A DNA stretch of 36,953 nucleotides from Trichomonas tenax (Eukaryota; Parabasalia; Trichomonadida; Trichomonadidae): positions 1 to 36,953 of the forward strand of contig JALKBU010000487.1 of the NCBI GenBank assembly GCA_023091735.1, given 5' to 3'. A program made the translations under genes and the position numbers. Position 1 is the stretch's first letter, and the number at the start of each line of letters is the position of its first letter. The notes under the pieces were generated by a model, which was not told the DNA's origin, did no database searches, and saw only the letters and a program-made list of their open reading frames with translations. Shown piece by piece: positions 8,923 to 17,953 of the stretch.

Positions 8923-10233
8923 TTAATCTTCGTTCATGTATGTGAAGCCTTGAAGTTGTCTCTGGACATTCTGTCCGATGAGGGAAGGATCTTCGTATGT
9001 AAGCTTTGGAGCCTCTGTTGTAAATTCCTGATCGAATAATGATGTGTCTGTCTGGCTCGAAACCTGAGGCTTCCACTGCATTGGAATTTGTTTCTTGAGT
9101 AACTGATCCCAATTAATGGAAGCAAAGAAGCGATGAGAAATAACATCTTTGTAATCTTCCGGTCCTGAGCCAAGGCGAGTCTGTGGATTCTTATCGAGAA
9201 GCTTTGTGATCAAGTCAATCGCATCTTCTGATGCATCTTCAGGGAATGAAACTTCATCTCTTAAAATCGAGCGGTACATAGCATTTGTATTGACATCATA
9301 GAACGGAGGGACACCGTATAGCATTTCGTAAGACAATGTGCCGAGAGCCCACCAGTCAACATTATTATCATATGGATTTCCGTTAACCATTTCTGGTGCG
9401 AGATATTCTGGTGTGCCGCAGAATGTCGATGTAGTTGCTTCCTTGGTCATTTGTTCTTTGACAAGACCGAAATCTGTAAGTTTGACATATCCATCTTTGT
9501 CAAAGAGGATGTTTTCTGGCTTGAGGTCACGATGGCATATGCCCATGGAGTGCAAATATCCAATAGCGTGGGCTAACTCTGCAACATAATAGCGTGCACG
9601 CTCTTCAGCAAACTTTCTTTCCTCGCGAAGGCGCGAGAAAAGCTCACCACCTTGGACGTAGTCGAGAACTAAGAAGATCTTCGTCTCGGTCTGGAATGCA
9701 AAGCGTGCAGAAACCAAGAATGGGTGATTAATCTTGAGTAATACGTCTCTTTCTGTGATAATACGGGATACAAGCTCGTGTTCTCCTAAAAGACGCTTTG
9801 AGATCGATTTCATTGCATAGATTTGATTCGTTCCCTTGTGTTTGACCAATTGAACCTTACCGTACGAACCTTTTCCGAGAACCTTGAGAATATCGAAGTC
9901 ATCCACTGTGACGTCCTTTGCTGACTTGCCAGAGAGAACTTTATTCAAGATTCTCACCCATTCTTGCATCTCGGATTCCGAATCACAGTAGATTTGGTAG
10001 GTTCTGACATTCGGGATGACGACCTTGAAGGCGTGTGGGAAGACACACTCCGGCATTGGCGATACATCCTTCACGTCAGACAATTGAATTATTCCTTTTG
10101 GCTTAGAAGTCTTTGTTTTCGAGTATGCCAATGTAGTCTGTGTGAGGAAGAACCAGCGGCGGCGCCACGTCTTGAAAATAGCGCCAATTTTAGTTCCCCA
10201 GCCTGTGTGAATGATTTTTGAATCCTCAGACAT
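8923..10233 (-). CDS. PH-domain AGC kinase, Akt/PKB type
   Basis: 436 residues. A PH domain spans ~8-103 (HTGWGTKIGAIFKTWRRRWF ... EMQEWVRILNKVL), with the basic KTWRRRWF strand typical of phosphoinositide-binding PH domains. The kinase domain spans ~113-370: glycine loop GKGSYGKV (120-127), catalytic lysine K142 in YAMKSI, HRD (234-236) in HRDLKPEN, DFG (254-256), and activation loop TSTFCGTPEYLAPE with T270 at the PDK1-site position. The AGC C-tail has LFDQEFTTEAPKLTYEDPS and a final hydrophobic-motif-like LQGFTYM with T431 as the presumptive phosphosite. The first aromatic of the usual FxxF motif is replaced by Leu. All catalytic residues are present, so it should be active. Expected role: phosphoinositide-responsive Ser/Thr signalling at membranes. 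The upstream region contains a GC patch TTTCGGGGTAAA but no clear TCACTTTT element. Confidence 0.92.
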   Translation of the reverse strand: MSEDSKIIHTGWGTKIGAIFKTWRRRWFFLTQTTLAYSKTKTSKPKGIIQLSDVKDVSPMPECVFPHAFKVVIPNVRTYQIYCDSESEMQEWVRILNKVLSGKSAKDVTVDDFDILKVLGKGSYGKVQLVKHKGTNQIYAMKSISKRLLGEHELVSRIITERDVLLKINHPFLVSARFAFQTETKIFLVLDYVQGGELFSRLREERKFAEERARYYVAELAHAIGYLHSMGICHRDLKPENILFDKDGYVKLTDFGLVKEQMTKEATTSTFCGTPEYLAPEMVNGNPYDNNVDWWALGTLSYEMLYGVPPFYDVNTNAMYRSILRDEVSFPEDASEDAIDLITKLLDKNPQTRLGSGPEDYKDVISHRFFASINWDQLLKKQIPMQWKPQVSSQTDTSLFDQEFTTEAPKLTYEDPSLIGQNVQRQLQGFTYMNED

Positions 10234-10985
10234 CTTTTTTATAAAAATAAAATTGAAATTTTTGATGAAATCTAATTTACCCCGAAATTAGAAATAATTC
10301 GATCACAAAAAGCAATTTTTCAGAACTTTATTTATAAGGTTATTGTTATCAGAATTACTGTAAATTGTGTAAATACGTTTTCTTTTTTTAGTTACTCACA
10401 TTTCTTTTAACCAATGAACTACATGCTCCGTTGGGTGTAGCTGTACAGTGTTTTAAAAATAAAATGAAAAAAATTAACATTTTTCCACATTTCGCAAAAG
10501 AATTCTTTTTGGATTTGATTTTAGAAACCTGAAATATGGCTATTTTTCGAGTATGGACAAAGGTATGGTGAGTAAAAATTACTGATATTTAGAGGCTATA
10601 TTTGCAGCTATACACTTTGGTAACTATGATCGACTTATACGAGAGATTTGAATAAAATTGCTTCCACAGTTTTAGAGTTATAAAAATGCAGATAATTTGA
10701 TATTACATTTTTTAATTTGAATTTTTTTCGAGACTTTTAGTTTTTAAAGACTTTGTAGATGAAATAGAAAGATTTTAAATAATAGGAGTGATTATATAAT
10801 AAAAACAATATTATAGAAACTTGAGTGCAATCTTGTATAAAGTCATAAAGCTGAAATCTCATGCATTGGAAAAAAATCTTTTATTTATGACAAATGAGAA
10901 GATATTACATTAATTTCTTCATTTGCATGTAATTCATTTAACAATAATCGAAAAAAAGACATATTTTTACAAAATCTAATTCCAT
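10234..10985. other. AT-rich spacer without a gene
   Basis: This is the upstream region of the kinase gene. It contains no coding frame, tRNA-like box or strong repeat that I can support. Confidence 0.5.
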
Positions 10986-11630
10986 ATGTCAAATAAAAAC
11001 AATGATTTGCTTAAAATAGAAGCATCAGCTGCAGCAATCAGTAGAAGGAAACACACTCTATATTCTTTTTTATGCGAAATTTTGTTTAAACGGAATATTC
11101 GAATTGAGATCTCAAAAACTGTAGACCAGATTTTCTCTGTACTATAACAGTGTCATTACTGTATGCTGTCGTTCATACTGCTTTCAAGCCATGGTCTAGA
11201 TATCAGTAACTTTGGTGTTCAAAAAATCAAATTTCATGACGTACTTTTGGAATGTTAATTACGATGGTAGCATCGATGGGAACTTGATGCCAGTCTAAAA
11301 CGAGGAAATTAAGATATCTTAGCAAAAAAGAAGGAAGCCAGACTAGCTAGAATACCCAATATTACAGTACACCCAGGGCCTTATAGCATCAGCCAAGGCT
11401 TGAGCAATGACAGTGCTATGATGCCTCGTTATGCTAACGTCTTTTACATCTAAACTTGAAAATAGGGTTATTAGTTACCTTTGTATGGACTTACTCAAAG
11501 TGAACAAATAATTATTTATTTCATGCAAATGTTTGTAGCTGTATATAGACTTCGTCGAGGAAGGCTTAGTTCTGAAACATGGACTTCCAAAGAAGAACAA
11601 ATCAATTCACATAATTTTACATTCTTTTAA
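10986..11630 (+). pseudogene. Possible relic coding region, one frame broken by stops
   Basis: One plus-strand frame holds unusually long open pieces for such AT-rich DNA: 53 codons from an ATG at 10986 (MSNKNNDLLKIEASAAAISR ...) to a TAA at 11145, 36 codons to a TAA at 11256, a shorter stop-broken stretch, 41 codons containing RIPNITVHPGPYSISQGL ending in a TAA at 11451, then after more stops 11473-11630 containing RGRLSSETWTSKEEQIN. Local GC around 11260-11450 is visibly higher than in the flanks. No family is recognised; WTSKEEQ is only faintly Myb-like. It may be a decayed gene or transposon fragment, but chance is not excluded. Confidence 0.3.
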
Positions 11631-12094
11631 ATTTCTGTTCTATTGGGAAATGTGCTTGAAACGACTTCGTCTGATTATATTTTTGAATTGAGGACTTCAA
11701 TTTAAGTTTCATAATTTTCTAGCGTGTTGTGTGTAAATCCTTTTAAAGTTGAATAGAATACAACATGTCTATGACATTGCTTATAGAGTTGGTGTCATAT
11801 TTGGAATATTGCAAAATTTCAAGAATTTACACTTAGTATTCTTTGAAATGCGCAGACAATGAATACGCACAACTTATCGCTCAAGTATCTTGAATTTTAT
11901 CTTTATCCGTACCAAAATTGGTTAAATTTTGAAAATATACATCAAACCTCAGCCAAGATTCGAATGATAGGCTGTAATCACTAACCTAAGGATGTTCTTA
12001 ATTGTAACATCATAAAACACATTTTCTTCCACAAAAAAAAATGTAAATACTCAAGAATGAAGTGATTAATTATGAAAAAAATACAAACAAACAT
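11631..12094. other. Spacer downstream of the helicase gene
   Basis: No supported gene, RNA or repeat. The minus-strand helicase ends at 12095; a TAA followed closely by GATAAA on the sense strand suggests its poly(A) signal at the left boundary. Confidence 0.5.
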
Positions 12095-14437
12095 TTATCT
12101 TATACTACTGACAGCTCTGTCTTCGAGTTCTTCAAGCTTTTCGAGACTATCTGCAAAAGTATTTGCATCTGCTAAAATTTTGTTCGCGAGTTCTTGAGCT
12201 TCTTCCGGTGTCCTCTTGTGATCGTTGTCACTCTCTTCTGTTATAATAGCTGCAAGCTGTGATTCAGAGAAGTTTGCAATGTCAGCTGGAGAAACAATGC
12301 CTCTATCAGCCAAAACTCTTGCAACATCTCTTGGGCAGCTTGGAAGTGTCATTAGTGCAAGGATATCAGTGCGAACTGCGAAATTCAATCTTTGCCTGAA
12401 CTTGTTTAATCCAGCTGCCAAAACACCCAAACCAAGAATCTCGCAGAATCTATTGACTTGTCCTGCATATGATGCGCTTTCCATTTGAACTTTCTGGATC
12501 GTTCCCATATCTACCTTGAAATCGCACGAAATATCTTTCATTTGGCGCTCGTTAATAAGATCTGAAAGAATTACTGCTATCATAACTCTGTCAAGTGAAG
12601 AGTCAAGTTCTGGATTTATTCGTCCATTTCCTCCGTACATGTGAGCGCGATCTGGCAAATGAGTGACTTGACCGCTTTGGAGTTGAGTGACAAGCTGTAT
12701 AATGTGTTCATGCTTATCAATGATATCTCTCCACTGTGGGGAGTCATAGCTCATTGGCCTAATCGATCCAGCTATCTTTCCAGATATACAGAGATAAAGT
12801 AAATGAACCTCATCTTCGATGCATAATGATTTTTGGGCTCGACTAAGAACTCCATGAATACTCAAACCTTCAGATATCGATAATGAAGAACCTGCAACAG
12901 CGAGACCGAATCTTGTTATCTTATTTTCAGCATCTATCATATCATGAGCTCTGAGACGTGCAAATATTGGAACACTGTATCCTTTGATTTCTGATTCTGT
13001 TAAAGTCTTATCAACGAACTTGAAAGACTGTGTGAAAAACTGTCCAATGCCATCAGGTTTTAGAAGCCTAATAGCGAGACATTGAAGGAAATATCTATCA
13101 GCTTCTTCGCCATCTAATATATGCGATGATATATCAGGAATAATATTCATTGACAATTCTTTGATATCACTTTGCTCAACAGGAGATTCTGACCTGATTA
13201 TAATGAATGCTTCTCCTGCTTCACCTGCTCTGCCCGCTCTTCCAATCATCTGTGTGTATTGTGCTGATGATATGAGTTTTTTTACACCATCAACTTGCCT
13301 GTAGATGTTGTGAATGATGACTCTTGACACGCCGTGGATGTTGACGTCTGCTGAGAGTGTTGTTGTCGCAACTAAAACGTTAATGATTTTATTTCTTGCG
13401 GCTTCTTCAATCAGCTTTCTATCCTCGAGCAACACACCGCCGTGGTGGAAAAGAACTCCATTTTTGATGCATCGAACAGTTGATTCTTCAATGAAACCAT
13501 TGTTTGCAGCCATTTTATCAATCAATTCTCTCCTTTTCTCCATCAAACTATCAGAAGGCAGTGGTACTTTAGGAAGAGCGAGTGATGTATCGTACATGTG
13601 ATTTACAATGAGATTTGCAATTTTAATTGTATCTGCTCTCGAATTAACGAAAATCAGTATAGAGGATTTGCATTTATTACTGAGCAGTGTTCGAACGAGC
13701 GGCATGAGATGATCTTTATCGTCAGGTGAACTATCTAAAGTTGCAAATGGAACAATATCGCCTTCAGGAAAAATTCGACAGAGTCTTCCGTCAAGCTTTT
13801 TGACATGTTGCTTGATTGGCGCTGGCCTTGATTTCCATATAAACGGAAATCCATTGATCCATCTCGCTAATTTATTTGCATCATTTTCATTAACTGTCGC
13901 AGTAAGTGTAATGATTCTTGGTTTAACAGGTAAAAGATTCAATTTGATTACTAAAGCTTCTATGACTGATCCACGACTTTCGTCTCCAATCATATGAACT
14001 TCATCAATAATAACGAGTTTGATTTTGTTTACATAATTGCACGTAATCGCCGAATTTAGTAATGAATGTGCTTTCTCGTATGTACAAACTGCAATATTTC
14101 CTTTTCTAAAATCTGAACCTCCAATATTTTGATAAAATGGACGAACTTGGAAAGAAAAGAATCTTTGTTCGTACTCAGAATACTTTTCATTCGCCAAAGC
14201 AACGAATGGAAGTGCGTAAATTATTTTTGCTGTAGGATCTCGATTTAAAATTTGCGCAATTGCAAGGTCAGCTGCCACAGTTTTACCGCCAGAAGTTGGC
14301 ACCAAAACCACAGTATTCTTTTCCTGTTGCCATTCTGGCGTTGTCCACAGCTTTTCTTGCCAATCTCGAAGTTGAGTAATCTTCGGCTCCGGAGGTCTGG
14401 ACTTCAGCCTGGGGAACTCATTCCAAAATTCCGCGGG
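12095..14437 (-). CDS. HELQ/POLQ-type superfamily 2 DNA helicase, no ATG visible
   Basis: The frame is open from a TAA at 14438-14440 to the stop at 12095, about 780 codons, but has no in-frame ATG before the catalytic core. Sense-strand residues before the Walker box (PKITQLRDWQEKLWTTPEWQ) match the Q-motif-like region of HELQ (LYEWQ...), so the reading frame is genuine there. Core motifs: Walker A VPTSGGKT, DEVH in IIDEVHMIGDESRG, TAT in ITLTATVNE, SILIFVNSRAD, VLVATTTLSADVNIH and QMIGRAGRAG (motif VI). The C-terminus has the winged-helix/ratchet segment (RFCEILGLGVLAAGLNKFRQ) and a helix-hairpin-helix-like LPSCPRDVARVLADRGI. HELQ/POLQ helicases act at stalled forks and double-strand breaks; no polymerase domain follows here. 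A GTG at 14311 opens the frame formally but is not a credible eukaryotic start. Confidence 0.85.
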   Translation of the reverse strand, partial: PAEFWNEFPRLKSRPPEPKITQLRDWQEKLWTTPEWQQEKNTVVLVPTSGGKTVAADLAIAQILNRDPTAKIIYALPFVALANEKYSEYEQRFFSFQVRPFYQNIGGSDFRKGNIAVCTYEKAHSLLNSAITCNYVNKIKLVIIDEVHMIGDESRGSVIEALVIKLNLLPVKPRIITLTATVNENDANKLARWINGFPFIWKSRPAPIKQHVKKLDGRLCRIFPEGDIVPFATLDSSPDDKDHLMPLVRTLLSNKCKSSILIFVNSRADTIKIANLIVNHMYDTSLALPKVPLPSDSLMEKRRELIDKMAANNGFIEESTVRCIKNGVLFHHGGVLLEDRKLIEEAARNKIINVLVATTTLSADVNIHGVSRVIIHNIYRQVDGVKKLISSAQYTQMIGRAGRAGEAGEAFIIIRSESPVEQSDIKELSMNIIPDISSHILDGEEADRYFLQCLAIRLLKPDGIGQFFTQSFKFVDKTLTESEIKGYSVPIFARLRAHDMIDAENKITRFGLAVAGSSLSISEGLSIHGVLSRAQKSLCIEDEVHLLYLCISGKIAGSIRPMSYDSPQWRDIIDKHEHIIQLVTQLQSGQVTHLPDRAHMYGGNGRINPELDSSLDRVMIAVILSDLINERQMKDISCDFKVDMGTIQKVQMESASYAGQVNRFCEILGLGVLAAGLNKFRQRLNFAVRTDILALMTLPSCPRDVARVLADRGIVSPADIANFSESQLAAIITEESDNDHKRTPEEAQELANKILADANTFADSLEKLEELEDRAVSSIR

Positions 14438-14440
14438 TTA

Positions 14441-14779
14441 ATCTCAGAATCTTTAGGTCATTTTCCTTATTTTTTCAATAAAATCAAAATTTTTGTGTTT
14501 AAAAATCAATATTTTCAAAAACAACTTAATGAAAAACAATATTTTTACATTTTAATCAATTTTAACTTTTCATTTTAATCCAATAGCATAGATTATCGTT
14601 AAAATTTCAATTCATTAAAATTAAAGACCTAATTTTTAAAGATCTATATTGCATTGTGACATGAAATCAATTGATGTCATTAAGTCAAAAAAATAATGTT
14701 TAGATCAAAATCAAAAATCTTCGAATTATTTATCATCCAAAATATAGTAGATTTTTTATATAAAAACTTAACATTCACG
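14441..14779. other. Very AT-rich spacer upstream of the helicase frame
   Basis: This is where the helicase promoter and start should lie. An ATG in frame with the helicase occurs just upstream (sense ATGACCTAA) but is followed by three in-frame stops, and no GYAYGY 5' splice site is found here. Confidence 0.5.
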
Positions 14780-16804
14780 TTATAATTCCTTGTTGAGTGG
14801 AACCAAATTCTTCTTCGCGCTTTCATATTCTCTTCTCAGCTTTTCAAGAGCAAGACGAACATCGTCAGCTGAGAGATCAGGCTCTCCGTCTTGTGCCCTC
14901 TTTAATGTTTCCTCGGTCTTAGACATGACTTTACCAAGTTCATGTTCGACATTTTCTGGAAGCATATATCCTTGTTCTTCGAATTCATCGAGAACGGCGT
15001 TAGAAACTTCATCAATGAGGTTCTTTAATTTCTGTATTTCGTTTGGCATTTCTCTTGCATCCTCAGCACGTTTGATAATTTCTCCACAAGCGGCTTCGAG
15101 ATCCTTCTTCATCTGTTTGAGCTCCTTCTCATCTGTGACAACTTCATTCTGCATTTTGTGCTGAACTGTTGCAATTGCACGCATAGCTCTGTTTCTCTCA
15201 ACTTGTGTGGAAACTTTGTAGATGTATGCATCCTTTGTAAGCTTGTCTTTGACTTCAAAAACGTATGATTCGAGTTCATGGATTCTTGCATTTGTCTCAG
15301 CGATTTCTTTCTCCTTCTTCTCGAAGGCCGTGAGAAGAGCTTCAGTTCTGAACCTCTTTTGGCGATGTAATCCAGACTTTGTGAGCTTCTTTGCACCTGA
15401 TAGTTTCAACACACCGTTAACGAGTTCAGCTGAGCCATCACTTTGCATGTCTGCTGCGAGAATGAACTGATTAATACCGATTGGCAGCTCTTTCTCTTTG
15501 TAGAAAAATGCGTACTTGTTTTCACCAATGCTCTTCTTGGCGATGTTGTAAATCTTGCATGGCTTGAATATGATTGGCTTTTCGAGATAATTCTTTTTCA
15601 TTGCAGCAACGTAGTATGAAGCACCTGTAGCTGATGCTTCTTCTGGGTTCATTGTGCGATGGAGTGGTATTGTGCCGTTGAGAGTTTCGTTGATTGTGTC
15701 CACATAGAGAGGAATTCTTGAAGCGCCTCCAACGAGCTCAACACGCGCGAGATCCTCTGGTGACACTAATGAGGATGTGATGGCGTTGTTGATTGCACGT
15801 TTCAAAGCGTTTATTTCCTTCTTAGCGTATTTCTTCAAGTCATCTCGTGTGATTTTGAATGAAAAGTCGAAACCAGGAATAATATCTTCCAATGTCTGGT
15901 TGACTTCTTCCTGGAGTGTAAGCATGTGTTTGAGCTTCTTTGCGTTTGACATTATCAATTCAACAACGCGATAATTGATATCTGCATCTGGTTTCATTTT
16001 TTCGAGCTGCTTTCTAATGAGACGTCCAATAACGGAGTCAATGGCTTGTCCACCGACACCATCAACCCAACCATAACCGAGTTCGTTGATTAATGTTGCA
16101 TTTTTTTCTGCAATGAATTCATCGATCCAAACTTGTATCTGCGATGCTCCAATGTCGACAAACATGATGACTTGAGGCTTATCAGCGAAAACTTTGTTTC
16201 TTTCTGCAGCAAACAAGTGAGAAACAGCTGTTGGAGTATCAAGCAGAGTTGGTTTATGTGTGGCGAGCTTTCCTGAGCGGATCATAGCGATTCTTTGGTG
16301 ATGTGTGTAAAATTTTGGAACAACAACAGTGAGAAGGTCAACAGTAAGATTGACTTTTGTCCTCTTCACATCATCAATGGCCTTTCCAAGGAGCTCTGCA
16401 GCGAAGAACTCAGGTGGCTGTAAAACTTCGAGATAATTATCCTCATCTTCATCGAGAGGAAGCGTAATATTACGAACTTTGAAGTAGCCTGTGATTTTCT
16501 TTGTGAAATTTTTGCCTAACAGCTGTGGAATGAATCTCGAACAATTTTTCGAATATCTCAAAACGTGATTTAAGTTTCCAATTGCGCGATCATACATATC
16601 AACATCGTTGTCTGTGAATATCAGTGGTGCATCTGGCGAGTTTGGCATCAAAGAAGCGATAGCAGGTGTGAATTTGCGGCCATCTGCTGTGTGAACGAGG
16701 TGTGCACCGCTGCGTGTGAGCTGCGTGACACGCATATTCTCAGCACCGAGATCAACACACAGTGGTACTGACTTCGCGTTAAATAAAAGGAAGAATGATA
16801 TCAT
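14780..16804 (-). CDS. ER Hsp70-like chaperone, GRP170/HYOU1/Lhs1 family
   Basis: 674 residues. A short hydrophobic leader (MISFFLLFNAKSVP) is followed at once by the actin-like ATPase phosphate-1 motif CVDLGAENMRV, as expected for an ER Hsp70 after signal cleavage. A second phosphate/connect motif reads MFVDIGASQIQVW, and the adenosine motif reads VELVGGASRIPLYV (canonical Hsp70: VGGSTRIP). The beta-sandwich region is short, followed by a long charged, helical lid (KKEKEIAETNARIHELESYV and onward). The last four residues are NKEL; animal GRP170 ends NDEL, so NKEL is probably an ER retention signal. The divergent ATPase signatures and the large lid fit the Hsp110/GRP170 subgroup, which serves as nucleotide-exchange factor and holdase for BiP, better than BiP itself. 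Confidence 0.82.
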   Translation of the reverse strand: MISFFLLFNAKSVPLCVDLGAENMRVTQLTRSGAHLVHTADGRKFTPAIASLMPNSPDAPLIFTDNDVDMYDRAIGNLNHVLRYSKNCSRFIPQLLGKNFTKKITGYFKVRNITLPLDEDEDNYLEVLQPPEFFAAELLGKAIDDVKRTKVNLTVDLLTVVVPKFYTHHQRIAMIRSGKLATHKPTLLDTPTAVSHLFAAERNKVFADKPQVIMFVDIGASQIQVWIDEFIAEKNATLINELGYGWVDGVGGQAIDSVIGRLIRKQLEKMKPDADINYRVVELIMSNAKKLKHMLTLQEEVNQTLEDIIPGFDFSFKITRDDLKKYAKKEINALKRAINNAITSSLVSPEDLARVELVGGASRIPLYVDTINETLNGTIPLHRTMNPEEASATGASYYVAAMKKNYLEKPIIFKPCKIYNIAKKSIGENKYAFFYKEKELPIGINQFILAADMQSDGSAELVNGVLKLSGAKKLTKSGLHRQKRFRTEALLTAFEKKEKEIAETNARIHELESYVFEVKDKLTKDAYIYKVSTQVERNRAMRAIATVQHKMQNEVVTDEKELKQMKKDLEAACGEIIKRAEDAREMPNEIQKLKNLIDEVSNAVLDEFEEQGYMLPENVEHELGKVMSKTEETLKRAQDGEPDLSADDVRLALEKLRREYESAKKNLVPLNKEL

Positions 16805-17296
16805 ATTGTGTCACGTTTTTTCCATATTTGGTTGGATTTTGCGATTTTAGGGTATATATTTGTTACTGGACAAAAATAGTTTTAAATTCCAATTGCAAAT
16901 ATCAATAAGACCATATATTTTCAATAAAGCAGAAAAATATCAAACTCAATCTCATTCCAAATAAATATCATAAATACATCTAAAATAGTAAGCCAAATCA
17001 TCACAGTGGAGTACTCGAATGTATTGCTTCCAAGAAATTAGATGCTTTTCGGTAAAATTAACTATGAATTTTGTATTGAAACCGAACTGTCCAATATGTA
17101 CTTGAAATTTCTTGGCTTTTTCATTGTAATGTTGGTGAGTCGAAATTAGTAAAGAATCTCGTAATTTAAAAATCTAACATTTATTGAAATGCAGTTTTTC
17201 CAAAACCGAATAATAGATAGCTTACATGGTTGAGTAGCCCATTAAACCAACAACATTTTATGTAAAACTGTCTTGATTATTAGCTGGAAATAAGTT
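16805..17296. other. Spacer with the promoter region of the GRP170-like gene
   Basis: No coding frame. It contains a TTAGGGT box (16847-16853, plus strand) about 45 nt upstream of the ATG at 16804; similar boxes occur upstream of the next two minus-strand genes. Confidence 0.45.
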
Positions 17297-17650
17297 TCAA
17301 TTTTTGCTTTGTAAGTAATTTCCAGGAGTCTCTGATCTGTTGAGTAAGCGCTTCTTTTGCTCATCTTTGACTCTGGATTCTTCCTCATAAATCGTTCTGA
17401 GAAGTTGGTTGTATCTTTCTTTGGTATCTTCGAGCTCTTTGATCTTTGCTTGACACTCAGAGATCTTCGTGTCAAGCTCCTCTTTGCGCTGTTTCATCTT
17501 CTCCGAGTCTGGAGCCTCAGGTGGATAAGGGGTTCCGTATTTGATCAGATTTTCGCGGTGAACCATCACTCCTTCAAGCATTTGCCTGAAGTCGCGATCG
17601 CTCATGATTGGGCTTTGTATTTTGAAGACGATCTGCTTTCTGCTTTTCAT
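17297..17650 (-). CDS. Small coiled-coil protein, unrecognised
   Basis: 117 residues, ATG start, TGA stop. After a short beta-prone N-terminus (MKSRKQIVFKIQSP) and a helical DFRQMLEGVMVHRENLIKYG, a proline-rich PYPPEAP linker leads into a charged heptad region (about residues 48-103) with strong coiled-coil character (KELEDTKERYNQLLRTIYEE). No signal or membrane segment. I do not recognise a family; small subunits of nuclear or cytoskeletal complexes look like this, but the sequence does not decide. Two initiator-like matches (TCATTTTTT and TCATA) lie within 15 nt of the ATG, which supports a real gene with a very short leader. Confidence 0.7.
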   Translation of the reverse strand: MKSRKQIVFKIQSPIMSDRDFRQMLEGVMVHRENLIKYGTPYPPEAPDSEKMKQRKEELDTKISECQAKIKELEDTKERYNQLLRTIYEEESRVKDEQKKRLLNRSETPGNYLQSKN

Positions 17651-17654
17651 TATG

Positions 17655-17663
17655 AAAAAATGA
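17655..17663 (-). promoter_or_regulatory. Initiator-like TCATTTTTT
   Basis: The sense strand reads TCATTTTTTCATAATG. A+1 at 17661 would give a leader of about 10 nt, typical of parabasalids. Confidence 0.5.
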
Positions 17664-17681
17664 TTTTTTGTAAATTTGAAA

Positions 17682-17698
17682 TTAGGGTCTACCCCTAA
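17682..17698. promoter_or_regulatory. Palindromic GC box TTAGGG-N5-CCCTAA
   Basis: A perfect 6-bp inverted repeat (TTAGGG 17682-17687, CCCTAA 17693-17698) in otherwise AT-only DNA, 32-48 nt upstream of the ATG at 17650. A related box sits upstream of the next gene (19478-19492). It may bind a dimeric factor. Confidence 0.4.
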
Positions 17699-17953
17699 AA
17701 TTTTTCACTTTTTTCATCAAATACTTTACATATCAGATTTTGTCATGTAAAACAATTGACTAAACCATTTGAAAATCTTTGTAATTTCATTTAAGATTAA
17801 AGCTGTTTCAGAAGATTCCTCACGAATGCATATGATTCTGTTAAGATATTTTCTGTCTAGAATCACTTTTATGTTAATTTCATCATCGAGCGTTTTCTTT
17901 GATATTCAATCGTGGTAGAAATGGATAGCAATTTCAAAATCAAACAAATATAT
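17699..17953. other. Spacer without a gene
   Basis: AT-rich; nothing recognised beyond the flank of the preceding promoter. Confidence 0.5.

Noticed and set aside
14441..14779. Spliceosomal intron to explain the missing helicase start
   Set aside because: No GYAYGY donor or ACTAACACACAG acceptor could be found on the sense strand of this spacer.
15109..15396. Arg/Ser-rich alternative frames in the GRP170-like gene
   Set aside because: Out-of-frame reading of a lysine/glutamate-rich lid; the real frame has all Hsp70 motifs.
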